From the IMG/VR virus record IMGVR_UViG_3300034682_000392, positions 1 to 31,861 of that record: a stretch of DNA of 31,861 nt. One strand, written 5' to 3'. A program made the translations under genes and the position numbers. Shown here piece by piece: positions 11,720 through 20,203 of the stretch. Numbering within the stretch: position 1 is the first letter of the stretch; the number at the start of each line of letters is the position of its first letter. The notes under the pieces were generated by a model that saw only the letters and a list, made by a program, of their open reading frames with translations, was not told where the DNA came from and searched no databases. The DNA comes from a virus.

Positions 11720-12252
11720 CCCATTCAATGAGTGGGCAACTATCAGCGACTTCACCGGAATCACTTTTAATATGAAGTTCGAACTCTCTGCCGGATGAGG
11801 TCGCTGATAGTTGTGTAATGCGGTGAAGGTGGTCGTCCACAACCGTATCAACTGTTAAGCCTGAAACGTAAAGACAGGCGCACAACGGGGATTGTTTTGA
11901 CAAAGATTGCTAGAGACGAAGCCCGCAATCTATTTAATGGGTGAAAGTGACGACAAGTAACCATGAGATTGGGTGATTCAAAACAATCCGCCGTTGTGTT
12001 CGTAGCACAACATTATCAGTGAATGTCCCTAAGCGGTGGCGGTCGTTGATACATCTCATGATGGACACAATAACCAATCAGTATTCAACGTAACTGATTA
12101 TCGGGAGGCACCCGACGCTGATTTCATTTTGGCCTGAATAACCGAAATGAATTCAATACTGCAACGCTCCATTACAGACGGCAGCGTCAAGGCTCTTTGA
12201 TTCAAAAACGGATGTGAGTTGAGTGTACTTGCGGGGCTTCGGCCCCGTCTTT
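11720..12252 (+). ncRNA. Candidate large ornate structured RNA (GOLLD/ROOL-like, family unknown)
   Basis: No convincing protein gene exists here, but complementary segments are dense. P1 pairs 11720-11725 with 11731-11736. P2 pairs 11737-11758 with 11791-11813 (22 bp, one bulged A). P3 is the hairpin 11829-11840. P4 pairs 11845-11852 with 12045-12052. P5 pairs 11859-11863 with 11875-11879. P6 pairs 11881-11900 with 11978-11998 (20 bp, one bulged G). P7 pairs 11904-11910 with 11925-11931. P8 pairs 12010-12014 with 12022-12026. P9 pairs 12076-12082 with 12093-12099. P10 is the hairpin 12101-12115. P11 pairs 12114-12120 with 12182-12188. P12 pairs 12123-12132 with 12142-12151. An 8-bp pairing of 11962-11969 with 12053-12060 makes a pseudoknot that would stack on P4. 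U-G wobbles in P1, P2 and P12 support the plus strand. The segment ends in an intrinsic terminator. Size and late-phage location recall GOLLD and ROOL RNAs, but I see no sequence identity to claim membership. Confidence 0.75.
12232..12252 (+). terminator. Terminator at the 3' end of the structured RNA
   Basis: A 6-bp GC stem with UUCG loop (12232-12237 with 12242-12247) is followed by TCTTT. It would define the RNA's 3' end and must be passed, by antitermination, for terminase and head genes to be expressed. Confidence 0.78.
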
Positions 12253-12572
12253 ACATAGAAAACAGCACGTTGTTAGTGATTAATCTCGCTGGTTGATCGC
12301 CATCTTCGCGCTGTCCTCTATGTGCAGACCATACCCCACCCCCCGGTCAAAAGGTACTTCCCAGAGTATTTGACCTGACGGGTCTCGGCGGCACCGGCTC
12401 CGCCGCATTTCACTGTTTTAAAACTGGTCCCTTCTCCCAATGCGATCCAGAAGGGACTGCTCCCGTGGAACATGCGCCACGTCTGAATTTCTGCCAATTT
12501 TCAGAGGTGGGATGATCGCCAGAAAAGTAGGGAGTTTTACAAGATCCTTTTAGATCGTCAGGAGTCCTTTCT
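12253..12572. other. Intergenic region before terminase; probable cos/packaging site
   Basis: About 320 bases without a supported gene, just upstream of the Nu1-like small terminase, where lambdoid phages carry cos. Visible elements are a C-run (12333-12344), an inverted repeat (GGTCAAA at 12345-12351 with TTTGACC at 12369-12375), and a GC-rich hairpin (CGGCGG at 12386-12391 with CCGCCG at 12400-12405). A repeated GATC-containing AT-rich part (about 12541-12558) precedes the gene. The exact cut site cannot be read. Confidence 0.45.
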
Positions 12573-13142
12573 ATGGGGGTGCAACTTAACCGCCAACAGT
12601 TCGCTGATCTGCTCGGCAAATCCCCCAAATGGATTGGTGAACTCATTAAAAAAGGGTTGCCCGTTGAAAGCGGGGGCGGTCGAGGGACACAGCTCGTCAT
12701 CGATAGTGAAAAAGCGATCACCTGGTTGATTGACTATGAAGTTAATCGGCAAGTGGGGGCAGCATTAGATGCCAACATGCCACAACAAGGCACGATTGAA
12801 GGCGAAGAGCTGTTACTCACGATGGCAAAACGCCGTAAGGCATGGGTTGAAGCGGATAAAGCAGAAGACATCGTAGTCGTAAAAGAAGAGGCCGCTCAAT
12901 TTTTTTATGAAGTCTCAACGGTATTCGCCTCCGAACTGGATGGCTTTGGCTCTCGGCTTGCCTCGGAGTTAGCAACTATTGATGATCCAGCCACCATTAA
13001 ACACATCATTTTCGCTGAATCCCGTCGTGTCCGGGCTGCGACGGCAGACCGACTCACGCAGTTCCATGCTGAGTATTCTGGAAAACGGGATACAGATCAT
13101 AGCGGCGAAACCGCCGAGGAATGCGGCGGAATGGGCGACTGA
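12573..13142 (+). CDS. Terminase small subunit, Nu1-like
   Basis: A 189-residue DNA-packaging protein. The N-terminal winged-helix part (LNRQQFADLLGKSPKWIGELIKKGLPVESGGGRG) matches lambda Nu1, which binds cos sites. Then come an acidic helical region and a C-terminal part that would contact the large subunit. Start ATG 12573 has AGGAG about 9 bases upstream. It overlaps the large-subunit gene by 77 bases in another frame. It recognises phage DNA and recruits the terminase motor. Confidence 0.88.
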   Translation: MGVQLNRQQFADLLGKSPKWIGELIKKGLPVESGGGRGTQLVIDSEKAITWLIDYEVNRQVGAALDANMPQQGTIEGEELLLTMAKRRKAWVEADKAEDIVVVKEEAAQFFYEVSTVFASELDGFGSRLASELATIDDPATIKHIIFAESRRVRAATADRLTQFHAEYSGKRDTDHSGETAEECGGMGD

Positions 13143-15129
13143 AAATCGAATTATGCCACCGGGCTCTCCTGAGCCGGGGCCCTATCGGGCATGGCGAACG
13201 CCGTACATGATCCCCGTTTGTGTGGCATTTGCTTTACCAAAATACAAACGTGTCACGTTCGTGATGGGCACGCAAATGGGCAAGTCCGTCACGATGCAAA
13301 ACATTATCGGCTGGCGTGCTGATGATGATCCGGGGCCGATGATTTATGTCGGGCCAACGGAATCAAACATCAACAATGTGGTTGAACCAAAAATTGTTGA
13401 AATGTTCCAACAGGCAAAAAGCCTGTGGCTAAAGTACGACAAAAAAAGCACCAAGCATCGGAAGCGTGTGGCGGGTATTTCGATTCGTTTCGCATGGGCC
13501 GGTTCAGCGACAGAGCTGGCATCTGATTCTGCAGTGATCACCTTGGTTGATGAGTTAGACCGTCCGCCAGAAAATGCGACCGGTGAAGGTGATCTGGTTG
13601 AAATCACCGAGGCGCGTGGCGATGCCTATGCTGACTCAAAGCTCGGTTTAACCAGCACTCCAACCCACGGCCTTGTTTCTACCACGATTAACCCGGTGTC
13701 TGGTTTAACGCATTGGGCTATTGCTGACAAAAGAAAAGTATCGTCCCCGATCTGGCTGCAGTGGGAAAAAGGCACTCGGCACGAATGGGTTGTTCCACAT
13801 CTTGACCCTGATTGTGGCATGTATTTTTCGCCTCGATCTGAATTGTTGTGGTGGCCGGGCAAAGACACTGAAAACGAATGTTCAGCGGTCGAAGCGGTGA
13901 CTGCCGCCCGATTAACCTGCCCGCATTGCGGTGGGCAAATTGCTGATGCTGAACGTCAGCGCATGAATGCGAAAGGTATCGCACTTGCTCCGGGGCAAAT
14001 TCCGTTATCAGTCACTGAATCGGGTGTCATCGTTGAGCAACGTGGCGAAACTCACCTTGTGTCGTTTCATCATCTGCTGGATACGATGGACGGAAATGAT
14101 CATTTCAGTATCTGGGTTTCTGGGCTGTGCTCGTTCTCCGCAAAAAAATCCTATGGGTTTCTGGCCAGAAAACTGATTGAAGCCAGAAGAACGGGTAATC
14201 CATCCAGTTTGTTATCGGTCTATAACACCGGCTTTGGTGAAGTTTATGCCATTGCCGGTGACGCGCCGGATTGGGAAGAGGTCTATGCCCTGCGGTCAAC
14301 GTATCAGTCCGGCTCAGTGCCTGATGGTGTCGATACGCTGATCGCAACCGTAGATGTGCAGAAAAATCGTCTGGTGTATGTGGTTCGTGGTTGGATACCT
14401 GGCTTTTCATCACGCCAGATCGAGAGCGGCGAACTATGGGGTGATACCGACAAGCCGGAAGTATGGGACCTGTTATCTGAGTTGCTGGACCGCGATTTCG
14501 ATGGCCAGAAAATCCGATTAATGGGTGTTGACTGTGGCTATCGCACAGATGAAGTGCTGGCATGGGTTCGCCAGCATCGAGGCAAAACCCGCGCTTTGAT
14601 GGGGTTTGAGCATTTATCTAAACCCTATCGCATGACAAAACTGGAAGTGTCTGTTGCTGGGAAGCTGCGCAAACGTGGTGACAAGCGATGGGACTTTGAT
14701 ACTGGGCTTGCTAAGGCGTGGGTTCATGGTCGTATCACATGGAAACGCGGAACCATTGGCGATTGGCTATTGCCTTCGGATGTCTCAGAGGATTATTGCC
14801 GGCAAATTGTTGCGGAAGAATATGACACTGAAACCGGCAAGTGGCGTCAGTTAGCCAGAGATAACCATTATCTCGACTGTGAGGGGATGCAATACATGGT
14901 TGCGCGAATGTTGAGACTCGACCGCCGTAAAGCGATTACTGATGATGAGCCGTCAGAATCATCAGAATCATCAGAACCAGTAGAACCAAACGCGGAATCA
15001 GATAATGAGCCTGCTGGCCATGACGATGATCCAGTATCAACAGTGGCAAAGAAAAAAACATCTACTTCAAAGAAAAAACCGACTCGCAGAAAACGGAGTT
15101 CGGGTTTTGTTAGCAGGTATCGAACATGA
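13066..15129 (+). CDS. Terminase large subunit, GpA family
   Basis: A 687-residue packaging motor and nuclease. It opens with the family-typical NAAEWATENRIMPPGSPEPGPYR region, then the Walker A variant GTQMGKS (68-74) and a Walker B-like LVDELD (about 160-165). In the nuclease domain are acidic residues in TVDVQ (about 429) and GVDCGYRTDE (Asp about 489). The C-terminal tail (from about 625) is low-complexity, Ser/Glu- then Lys-rich. ATG 13066 is chosen from homologous starts; in-frame starts upstream (12979) would extend deeper into the small-subunit gene. ATGA couples it to the next gene. Confidence 0.93.
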   Translation: MLSILENGIQIIAAKPPRNAAEWATENRIMPPGSPEPGPYRAWRTPYMIPVCVAFALPKYKRVTFVMGTQMGKSVTMQNIIGWRADDDPGPMIYVGPTESNINNVVEPKIVEMFQQAKSLWLKYDKKSTKHRKRVAGISIRFAWAGSATELASDSAVITLVDELDRPPENATGEGDLVEITEARGDAYADSKLGLTSTPTHGLVSTTINPVSGLTHWAIADKRKVSSPIWLQWEKGTRHEWVVPHLDPDCGMYFSPRSELLWWPGKDTENECSAVEAVTAARLTCPHCGGQIADAERQRMNAKGIALAPGQIPLSVTESGVIVEQRGETHLVSFHHLLDTMDGNDHFSIWVSGLCSFSAKKSYGFLARKLIEARRTGNPSSLLSVYNTGFGEVYAIAGDAPDWEEVYALRSTYQSGSVPDGVDTLIATVDVQKNRLVYVVRGWIPGFSSRQIESGELWGDTDKPEVWDLLSELLDRDFDGQKIRLMGVDCGYRTDEVLAWVRQHRGKTRALMGFEHLSKPYRMTKLEVSVAGKLRKRGDKRWDFDTGLAKAWVHGRITWKRGTIGDWLLPSDVSEDYCRQIVAEEYDTETGKWRQLARDNHYLDCEGMQYMVARMLRLDRRKAITDDEPSESSESSEPVEPNAESDNEPAGHDDDPVSTVAKKKTSTSKKKPTRRKRSSGFVSRYRT

Positions 15130-15650
15130 ATGAACCCAAAGAGTTGGATGCCGGAACACGGATCAAGTGGGATTTTGATGACGTTAGAGCCGATGGTTCT
15201 GCCTCGTTTCTGTATTGTCTGCGCGGCCCGTCGAAAATTGATATTGAACCCACTGTATCTGATGGTGTTGTTTCTGTTGATGTCAGTACGGCTGATTCAA
15301 CCAATTGGGTTGCTGGTTTGTATAAATGGCAGCTTTATCTGGTTATTGGCGGTGATAAAGAAATCATCAGCTACGGGAAATTAACAATAAACCCTGATTT
15401 CTCGGCGGTTAATGCTGGCTATGACGCAAGAAGCCACTCAGAACGAATGTTGGACGCTATCGAAGCACGGTTAGAGAACCGAATTATCAGCGACCACGAG
15501 AAATACACCATTGATGGGCGAAGCCTTGACCGAATCCCGATCATCGAATTGCACAATTTACGGCGAGTTTATAAGCGCAAAGTGGCCCGTGAGCGAGGGT
15601 TGAATAAAGGCCCTGCGTTCAAGCGAGTATTATCGAGGCTACCAGCATGA
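15126..15650 (+). CDS. Head-tail joining protein (gpW-position)
   Basis: A 174-residue protein between terminase and portal. The N-terminal half is strand-rich (RIKWDFDDVRADGSASFLYCLRG), as in small beta domains. The C-terminal half has the pattern SERMLDAIEARLENR, then YTIDGRSLDRIPIIELHNLRRVYKRKVARERG, characteristic of gpW-like or DUF6148-like head-completion proteins found at this locus. It probably plugs the portal channel after packaging. Both ends overlap neighbours by ATGA. Confidence 0.65.
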   Translation: MNEPKELDAGTRIKWDFDDVRADGSASFLYCLRGPSKIDIEPTVSDGVVSVDVSTADSTNWVAGLYKWQLYLVIGGDKEIISYGKLTINPDFSAVNAGYDARSHSERMLDAIEARLENRIISDHEKYTIDGRSLDRIPIIELHNLRRVYKRKVARERGLNKGPAFKRVLSRLPA

Positions 15651-17143
15651 GCCGTAATAAAAGAAAATCCAAAGGGGCGCAAATAAGCGCCCCTTCTGTT
15701 ACCCGGCAATCGGCGAATAAAGGGCAAAAGCGATTTGCGGTGGCGAAACACAGCCGGTTAGGTCCGCGCTTTGCCGGTTCATCGTTATCTATCAATGAAG
15801 AACTCCGGCGTGATCTAGCAGCTATCAAAGCTCAGTCAAAGCGCGCTGGCAATGATGATGGTTATGTCACCAAATTCCTGAATATGTGTGAAACGCACAT
15901 TGTTGGCCCGAACGGTTTTTCGTTCTGGATGGAATGTCGTGATTCATCAGGGGTAAAAGACAAGCGAGCTAATGCGGCGGTAGAAGACGCATGGCGGCGC
16001 TGGGGTAAGAAAGGCACTTGTGATGTCACCGGTCAATACAGTTGGACTGACATTGAAAATATGTTTGTCCGCACGGTTGCAGAAGGCGGTGAAATTCTAG
16101 TTCGCTGTATTGATGGCTTCCCTAATGAGTTCGGTTTTGCCGTCCAGTTGCTTGATTGTGACCAACTGCCAATTAGTTATAACCGTGACTTGCCGGATGG
16201 CAACCGAATCCGCATGGGGGTGGAGCTGGATGATTTTGACCGTCCAGTAGCGTATCACTTGTTATCTCGCCACCCTGGTGAAATGAGTTATCACCACGGT
16301 TCAACCCATTATCAACGCATTCCAGCCAGTGATATTGCACTGCGGTTTATGCCGTTCCGACTACATCAATGCCGTGGTCTGCCATGGGCCCACGCAGCTT
16401 TGCTTGAGCTACATCATCTGTATGGGCATCGAGAAGCGGTGCTTACTGGCGCTCGTATCGCTGCCAGCAAAATGATGGCCTATGAGCCCGACCCCGATCT
16501 GGAACCGGAAGATGCCGTCGATGAAGAGTTTATTGAAGAAGTAGAGCCGGGCATGGCGGTTATCGCTCCGCACGGTTACACCATGAAGACGTTGGACTTC
16601 CAAAGTAAGGGTGACGATTTCGGTGCAATCACTAAATTTGGAATGCGCGGAACGTCATCCGGTCTCGATGTTTCTTACAACTCGGTATCTAACGATCTTG
16701 AAGGCGTTAATTTCTCATCATTACGACAAGCCGTTTTGGAAGACCGCGATGGTTGGAAGAAGAAGCAGCGGTGGACTAAAGAAAATTTGCATGAAGACGT
16801 GTTCCCGCGTGCTCTGCGAATGTTCCTGCTTATGGGACAGGTATCTGGTTATGGCGTTCGCCATCTTGATTATCTGAATAAACCGATGTTTCAGGGTCGG
16901 CGCTGGGAATGGATCGACCCGCTGAAAGACCGTCAGGCAGATTCCGAAGGCATTAACAACATGACCTTATCTCCATTGGCGGTGATCCGTGAAAGTGGTC
17001 AGCAGCCTGATGTGGTGATTGAGGAAATTCTCGACTTTGAAGAGCAGGTTGCCGCAATTCGAGAGAAGCGCGCGAAATTCAACAATAACCAACCGCAACA
17101 GAAGGAATCAGCACCTCAACAGGAGACATTAGCAAATGCCTGA
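15647..17143 (+). CDS. Portal protein, lambda GpB family
   Basis: A 498-residue protein. After a basic N-terminal tail come SSLSINEELRRDLAAIKAQSKRAGNDDGYVTKFLN-type sequence and NMCETHIVGPNGF, typical of the lambda portal family, followed by GGEILVRCIDGF and the DCDQLP region. A dodecameric ring of this protein forms the DNA entry vertex and nucleates the procapsid. The C-terminal 50 residues are Gln/Glu-rich and look disordered. It overlaps the protease-capsid gene by 8 bases. Confidence 0.9.
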   Translation: MSRNKRKSKGAQISAPSVTRQSANKGQKRFAVAKHSRLGPRFAGSSLSINEELRRDLAAIKAQSKRAGNDDGYVTKFLNMCETHIVGPNGFSFWMECRDSSGVKDKRANAAVEDAWRRWGKKGTCDVTGQYSWTDIENMFVRTVAEGGEILVRCIDGFPNEFGFAVQLLDCDQLPISYNRDLPDGNRIRMGVELDDFDRPVAYHLLSRHPGEMSYHHGSTHYQRIPASDIALRFMPFRLHQCRGLPWAHAALLELHHLYGHREAVLTGARIAASKMMAYEPDPDLEPEDAVDEEFIEEVEPGMAVIAPHGYTMKTLDFQSKGDDFGAITKFGMRGTSSGLDVSYNSVSNDLEGVNFSSLRQAVLEDRDGWKKKQRWTKENLHEDVFPRALRMFLLMGQVSGYGVRHLDYLNKPMFQGRRWEWIDPLKDRQADSEGINNMTLSPLAVIRESGQQPDVVIEEILDFEEQVAAIREKRAKFNNNQPQQKESAPQQETLANA

Positions 17144-18983
17144 TTTAGTCAAACAGTTAACTATCGGCCCGCAACAGCGTTATCTGCATTTAACTCGTGA
17201 AGCTATCAACGAAGAAGATCGCACCATTGAGCTGAGTTTTTCCAGTGAACAGCCGGTTGAACGCTGGTATGGCATGGAAATTCTGGGGCATAACCCTGAT
17301 GAAGTCGATCTGTCATTACTCAATGACGGTGCGCCATTTTTAATGGATCACAGATTGAATGATCAGCGTGGTGTTATTGAGTCAGTCACCATTGACCAAA
17401 AACGTGGCCGTGCCGTTATCCGTCTTTCTCGCAGTGACCGTGGTGAAGAGCTGCTGCAGGACATGAAGGATAACATCCGTAAAAAAATATCAGTCGGTTA
17501 TGAAGTGATTGAAATCGTCCATATCAAACGGGATGAAAACGGTCTGGACTGGTTTCGCGCTACTAAATGGCGACCGTATGAACTGAGCTCTGTTGCATTA
17601 CCTGCAGATGATTCTGTTGGTGTGGGCCGTGCCGCTGAAAAAATTCAACCAAAAACTTTAAACGTACAACTCCGTGAGGGAACTATGCCAAAACCAACTG
17701 ATAACCCTGAAATTCATCAGCCAGAACAACGCTCCAAGCCACCAGTTCAGCAGCCATTACCTACTCAAAACGCACCTGCCATTGACCCGGTGGAAGCAGA
17801 GCGTACTCGTGCTGCTGAAATCACCAGCATGGGCCAGCAGTTCAACATGATGGAACAGGCTACTGATGCGATCCGTAACAATGTAACCGTACAACAGTTC
17901 CAGTCTGATGTGTTGACAGCGGTGCGTGAAAAACGGGTTAAGCCCGCAGGCACTGATATGACGCTGGATTTAAGCAGTAAAGAGCTGCGTCGTTACAGCC
18001 TGGTGAATGCGGTTCGAGCCAGCATTACCAAGAACTGGAAAAACGCCGGTCTGGAGCGCGACGTGTCTATCGCCCTAGCGGATAAGATGGGCAAAGATGC
18101 TCGTGGTTTCTATGTCAATTATCAGGTTTTAGCAGGATTAGGTCAGCAAAGTCGAGCCGCAAACAACTCAACTGCAGCATCACTTGGTGGAGAGCTGGTA
18201 GCCACTGAGCTGTGGAGCAATGAATTCATCGAATTGTTACGTCCGCAATCCGTTGCAGCCGCATTAGGTGTGCGTTTCGCCACCGGTCTGGTTGGTGATG
18301 TTGATATTCCTAAACGTTTGGCTGGCTCATCGTTCTATTGGATCGATGAAGATGCCGAGCCGAATCAATCAGGCTCTACATTCGGCGTTGTAAAAATGAC
18401 GCCCAAGACCGTCGCAGGGGCGGTGCAAATCACTCGCCGTTTAATGCAGCAATCTACACCTGATGTTGATCTGTTATTGCGCGATGATCTGCTAGTTGGA
18501 CTTGGCTTGGCGATGGATAAGGCTATTTATTTAGGTTCAGGCACTGGTGCCGAACCATTGGGGGCAGTTAATCAAACGGGGGTGCATGCAGTTCCTGTTA
18601 GTGCGTGGGATTGGGCTACGATTGTTAATTTTGAAACGCTGGTTTCTGAATCAAATGCGGGCGGGAATGCAATGGCGTATTTGTCCCGTCCTAGTGTTCG
18701 CGGCACTCTGAAAACCACACCGAAAGTGGCTGGTCAGGCCGTCTTCCTGCATGAAGCCGGTGATGTGAACGGATATCCTCATGTCACTACAACGCAAATG
18801 CCAGCTAATGCGCTGTTGTTCGGCGACCATTCGCAAATCTTATGTGGTTTGTGGGGGGCTTTAGATCTGATGGTTGATGAATCGACCAAGGCGGCCAGTG
18901 GCGGCACCGTTCTGCGTGTATTCCAGGATGCCGATGTTGCTGTTCGTCATCCGCAAGCGTTTGCGTATGGCGTGAAGGTATAA
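17136..18983 (+). CDS. Fused prohead protease and HK97-fold major capsid protein
   Basis: A 615-residue polyprotein. Residues about 1-165 match the HK97 prohead protease (peptidase U35) with His72 (MDHRLN) and Ser119 (KKISVGYEV) as the visible catalytic pair. Residues about 185-330 are Gln/Pro-rich then helical, resembling a scaffold or delta domain. From about 340 to the end is the HK97-fold major capsid protein (ASLGGELVATELWSNEFIELLRP). The protease should free the mature capsid subunit. An internal ATG at 17685 may allow separate synthesis of the scaffold-capsid part. AGGAG lies 10 bases before the ATG. Confidence 0.9.
   Translation: MPDLVKQLTIGPQQRYLHLTREAINEEDRTIELSFSSEQPVERWYGMEILGHNPDEVDLSLLNDGAPFLMDHRLNDQRGVIESVTIDQKRGRAVIRLSRSDRGEELLQDMKDNIRKKISVGYEVIEIVHIKRDENGLDWFRATKWRPYELSSVALPADDSVGVGRAAEKIQPKTLNVQLREGTMPKPTDNPEIHQPEQRSKPPVQQPLPTQNAPAIDPVEAERTRAAEITSMGQQFNMMEQATDAIRNNVTVQQFQSDVLTAVREKRVKPAGTDMTLDLSSKELRRYSLVNAVRASITKNWKNAGLERDVSIALADKMGKDARGFYVNYQVLAGLGQQSRAANNSTAASLGGELVATELWSNEFIELLRPQSVAAALGVRFATGLVGDVDIPKRLAGSSFYWIDEDAEPNQSGSTFGVVKMTPKTVAGAVQITRRLMQQSTPDVDLLLRDDLLVGLGLAMDKAIYLGSGTGAEPLGAVNQTGVHAVPVSAWDWATIVNFETLVSESNAGGNAMAYLSRPSVRGTLKTTPKVAGQAVFLHEAGDVNGYPHVTTTQMPANALLFGDHSQILCGLWGALDLMVDESTKAASGGTVLRVFQDADVAVRHPQAFAYGVKV
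17676..17687 (+). promoter_or_regulatory. Internal ribosome binding site and start in the protease-capsid gene
   Basis: GAGGG (17676-17680) lies 4 bases before an in-frame ATG (17685-17687, residue 184). This is exactly at the junction between protease and scaffold-like region. It would yield a 432-residue capsid precursor without protease, analogous to lambda C/Nu3. Confidence 0.5.
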
Positions 18984-19001
18984 CCGTTCATATCCAATAT
19001 G

Positions 19002-19026
19002 AGGGCTCTACGGGGCCCTTTATTTT
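19002..19026 (+). terminator. Terminator or attenuator after the capsid gene
   Basis: A 5-bp GC stem (19002-19006 with 19015-19019, extendable past a mismatch) is followed by TTATTTTT. It would lower expression of connector and tail genes relative to capsid. Confidence 0.65.
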
Positions 19027-19048
19027 TGTCTGGAATTTAGGAATCACC

Positions 19049-19321
19049 ATGAAAATTGCAATTTTATCCGGTGTCATGATTGCCGGCACGCCCGTGTTCC
19101 CAACTGTAAAAGTATCTGGCAAAGAGACAGCAACGGTTGTCGATGTCAGTAAAAAAGATGCCAAACATTTGATCTTGGCAAAATTCGCCAAATTGGTTGA
19201 TCAAGCAACGCCGGTCACTTTGGAGCTAAAAGCCCCAGTGTCGTCAGCGGAGGAAGCAGCCCTTGATGCGTTCTTCGGTGATGAAGCTGATTCTGATGAC
19301 GATGACGACGAAAAGGAATAA
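19049..19321 (+). CDS. Small head protein, unknown
   Basis: A 90-residue protein between capsid and head-tail genes. It is strand-rich at the start (MKIAILSGVMIAGTPVFPTVKVSG), with a helix in the middle and a very acidic tail (DEADSDDDDDEKE). Location corresponds to lambda FI or small connector proteins, and the acidic tail also recalls head-completion factors. AGGAA precedes the ATG. Identity is not established. Confidence 0.6.
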   Translation: MKIAILSGVMIAGTPVFPTVKVSGKETATVVDVSKKDAKHLILAKFAKLVDQATPVTLELKAPVSSAEEAALDAFFGDEADSDDDDDEKE

Positions 19322-19326
19322 TCCCT

Positions 19327-19605
19327 ATGTCGTTCAAAGACCAGTTACGCGCTGATCTTGATGTTGTGTTTTTTGCTGATTTTGGTGATCTGGCTACAGT
19401 TGATGGTTTACCTGTAACTGGTCATTTCAGCGTTTCACCACACGACTACGGGCCTCTTTCTGGGGTTAGTAAAACGTTTAATGGGCCAGCGCATATGCTG
19501 GCTCATGCCAGACGTGGTAGTCAGGTGGTGATCAACGGGGTCACATACTCAGTCAGCGGTGTGCCACAACACGCAAACGATATCATCTGGTTACCTTTGG
19601 ACTAA
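19327..19605 (+). CDS. Head-tail attachment protein, gpFII-like
   Basis: A 92-residue protein with a small beta-barrel-like pattern: an N-terminal helix (FKDQLRADLDVVF), the strand-rich centre GHFSVSPHDYGP, a GSQVVINGVTYSVSGV segment, and the terminal DDIIWLPL-like strand. This arrangement (RxGD/SxVxINGxxYxVxxV...L.L) is that of FII-family stoppers, which bind the tail to the head. Position before gpZ agrees. Confidence 0.65.
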   Translation: MSFKDQLRADLDVVFFADFGDLATVDGLPVTGHFSVSPHDYGPLSGVSKTFNGPAHMLAHARRGSQVVINGVTYSVSGVPQHANDIIWLPLD

Positions 19606-19610
19606 CTGAT

Positions 19611-20201
19611 ATGAAATTGAGCACGACTGAAATCGACCAGGCTGTTATATCAGCCATCAATAATCTTGATCGGGTATCAAATACCGCAGTTCCAAGAGCC
19701 AGTGCGATGGCGGTCAATCGGGTGGGTAAGCGAGCTATATCGTTGTCTGTCCGAGACACTTCAAAAGATGTGAATGTGCCAGTGAAAGTTTTACGCCGCA
19801 GAGCCAAGTTGTTCAACGCGACGTTCCGAACTCCGGTAGCCATCATTCGCGTCAGTCGTGGTTCAGTGTCGTTATCATCCGTTGGGAATATCAGAAAAAC
19901 CCGCGATGGTGTTCGAGTTGGACGTCACGCGGTTAAAGGCGGGTTCGTCGCTGATGGTTCTGCGATGAAAGGGCAATACCTCGGGCGTGGGAAGTATGCG
20001 GGTACTTCGCTAATGAGCACCCAAATTTTGAAACGGACGGGGAAAGGGCGTTACCCCGTTGAAGTTCAGAAAATCAATATATCCAAGCCGATCACTCAGT
20101 TCTTCAAACAACGGACATCTGAATTGATGAAAACGGATATGCCAAAAGAGCTCAAAGCGGCTTTGGCGCAACAGTTACGGCTCATTATCCGCCGGAGTTA
20201 A
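19611..20201 (+). CDS. Minor tail protein Z-like
   Basis: A 196-residue basic protein. The N-terminal NNLDRVSNTAVPRASAMAVNRVGKRAIS and the central RRAKLFNAT plus IIRVSRGSV regions fit the lambda GpZ family, which is needed for correct tail-head joining and DNA positioning in the tail. It follows the FII-like gene by 5 bases and precedes the U-like gene, the lambda order. Confidence 0.85.
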   Translation: MKLSTTEIDQAVISAINNLDRVSNTAVPRASAMAVNRVGKRAISLSVRDTSKDVNVPVKVLRRRAKLFNATFRTPVAIIRVSRGSVSLSSVGNIRKTRDGVRVGRHAVKGGFVADGSAMKGQYLGRGKYAGTSLMSTQILKRTGKGRYPVEVQKINISKPITQFFKQRTSELMKTDMPKELKAALAQQLRLIIRRS

Positions 20202-20203
20202 CC

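Noticed and set aside
11625-11903. Minus-strand open frames across the acb2 3' end and structured RNA
   Set aside because: They oppose all neighbours, have no ribosome binding site or recognisable domain, and are explained by the RNA's helices.
11710-12260. Group I or group II intron
   Set aside because: There is no split gene on either side, no domain V-like hairpin and no recognisable group I core; the region ends in a terminator rather than an exon.
12410-12752. Minus-strand open frames over the presumed cos and terS start
   Set aside because: They overlap the well-supported Nu1-like gene and the non-coding packaging region; no support from motifs or starts.
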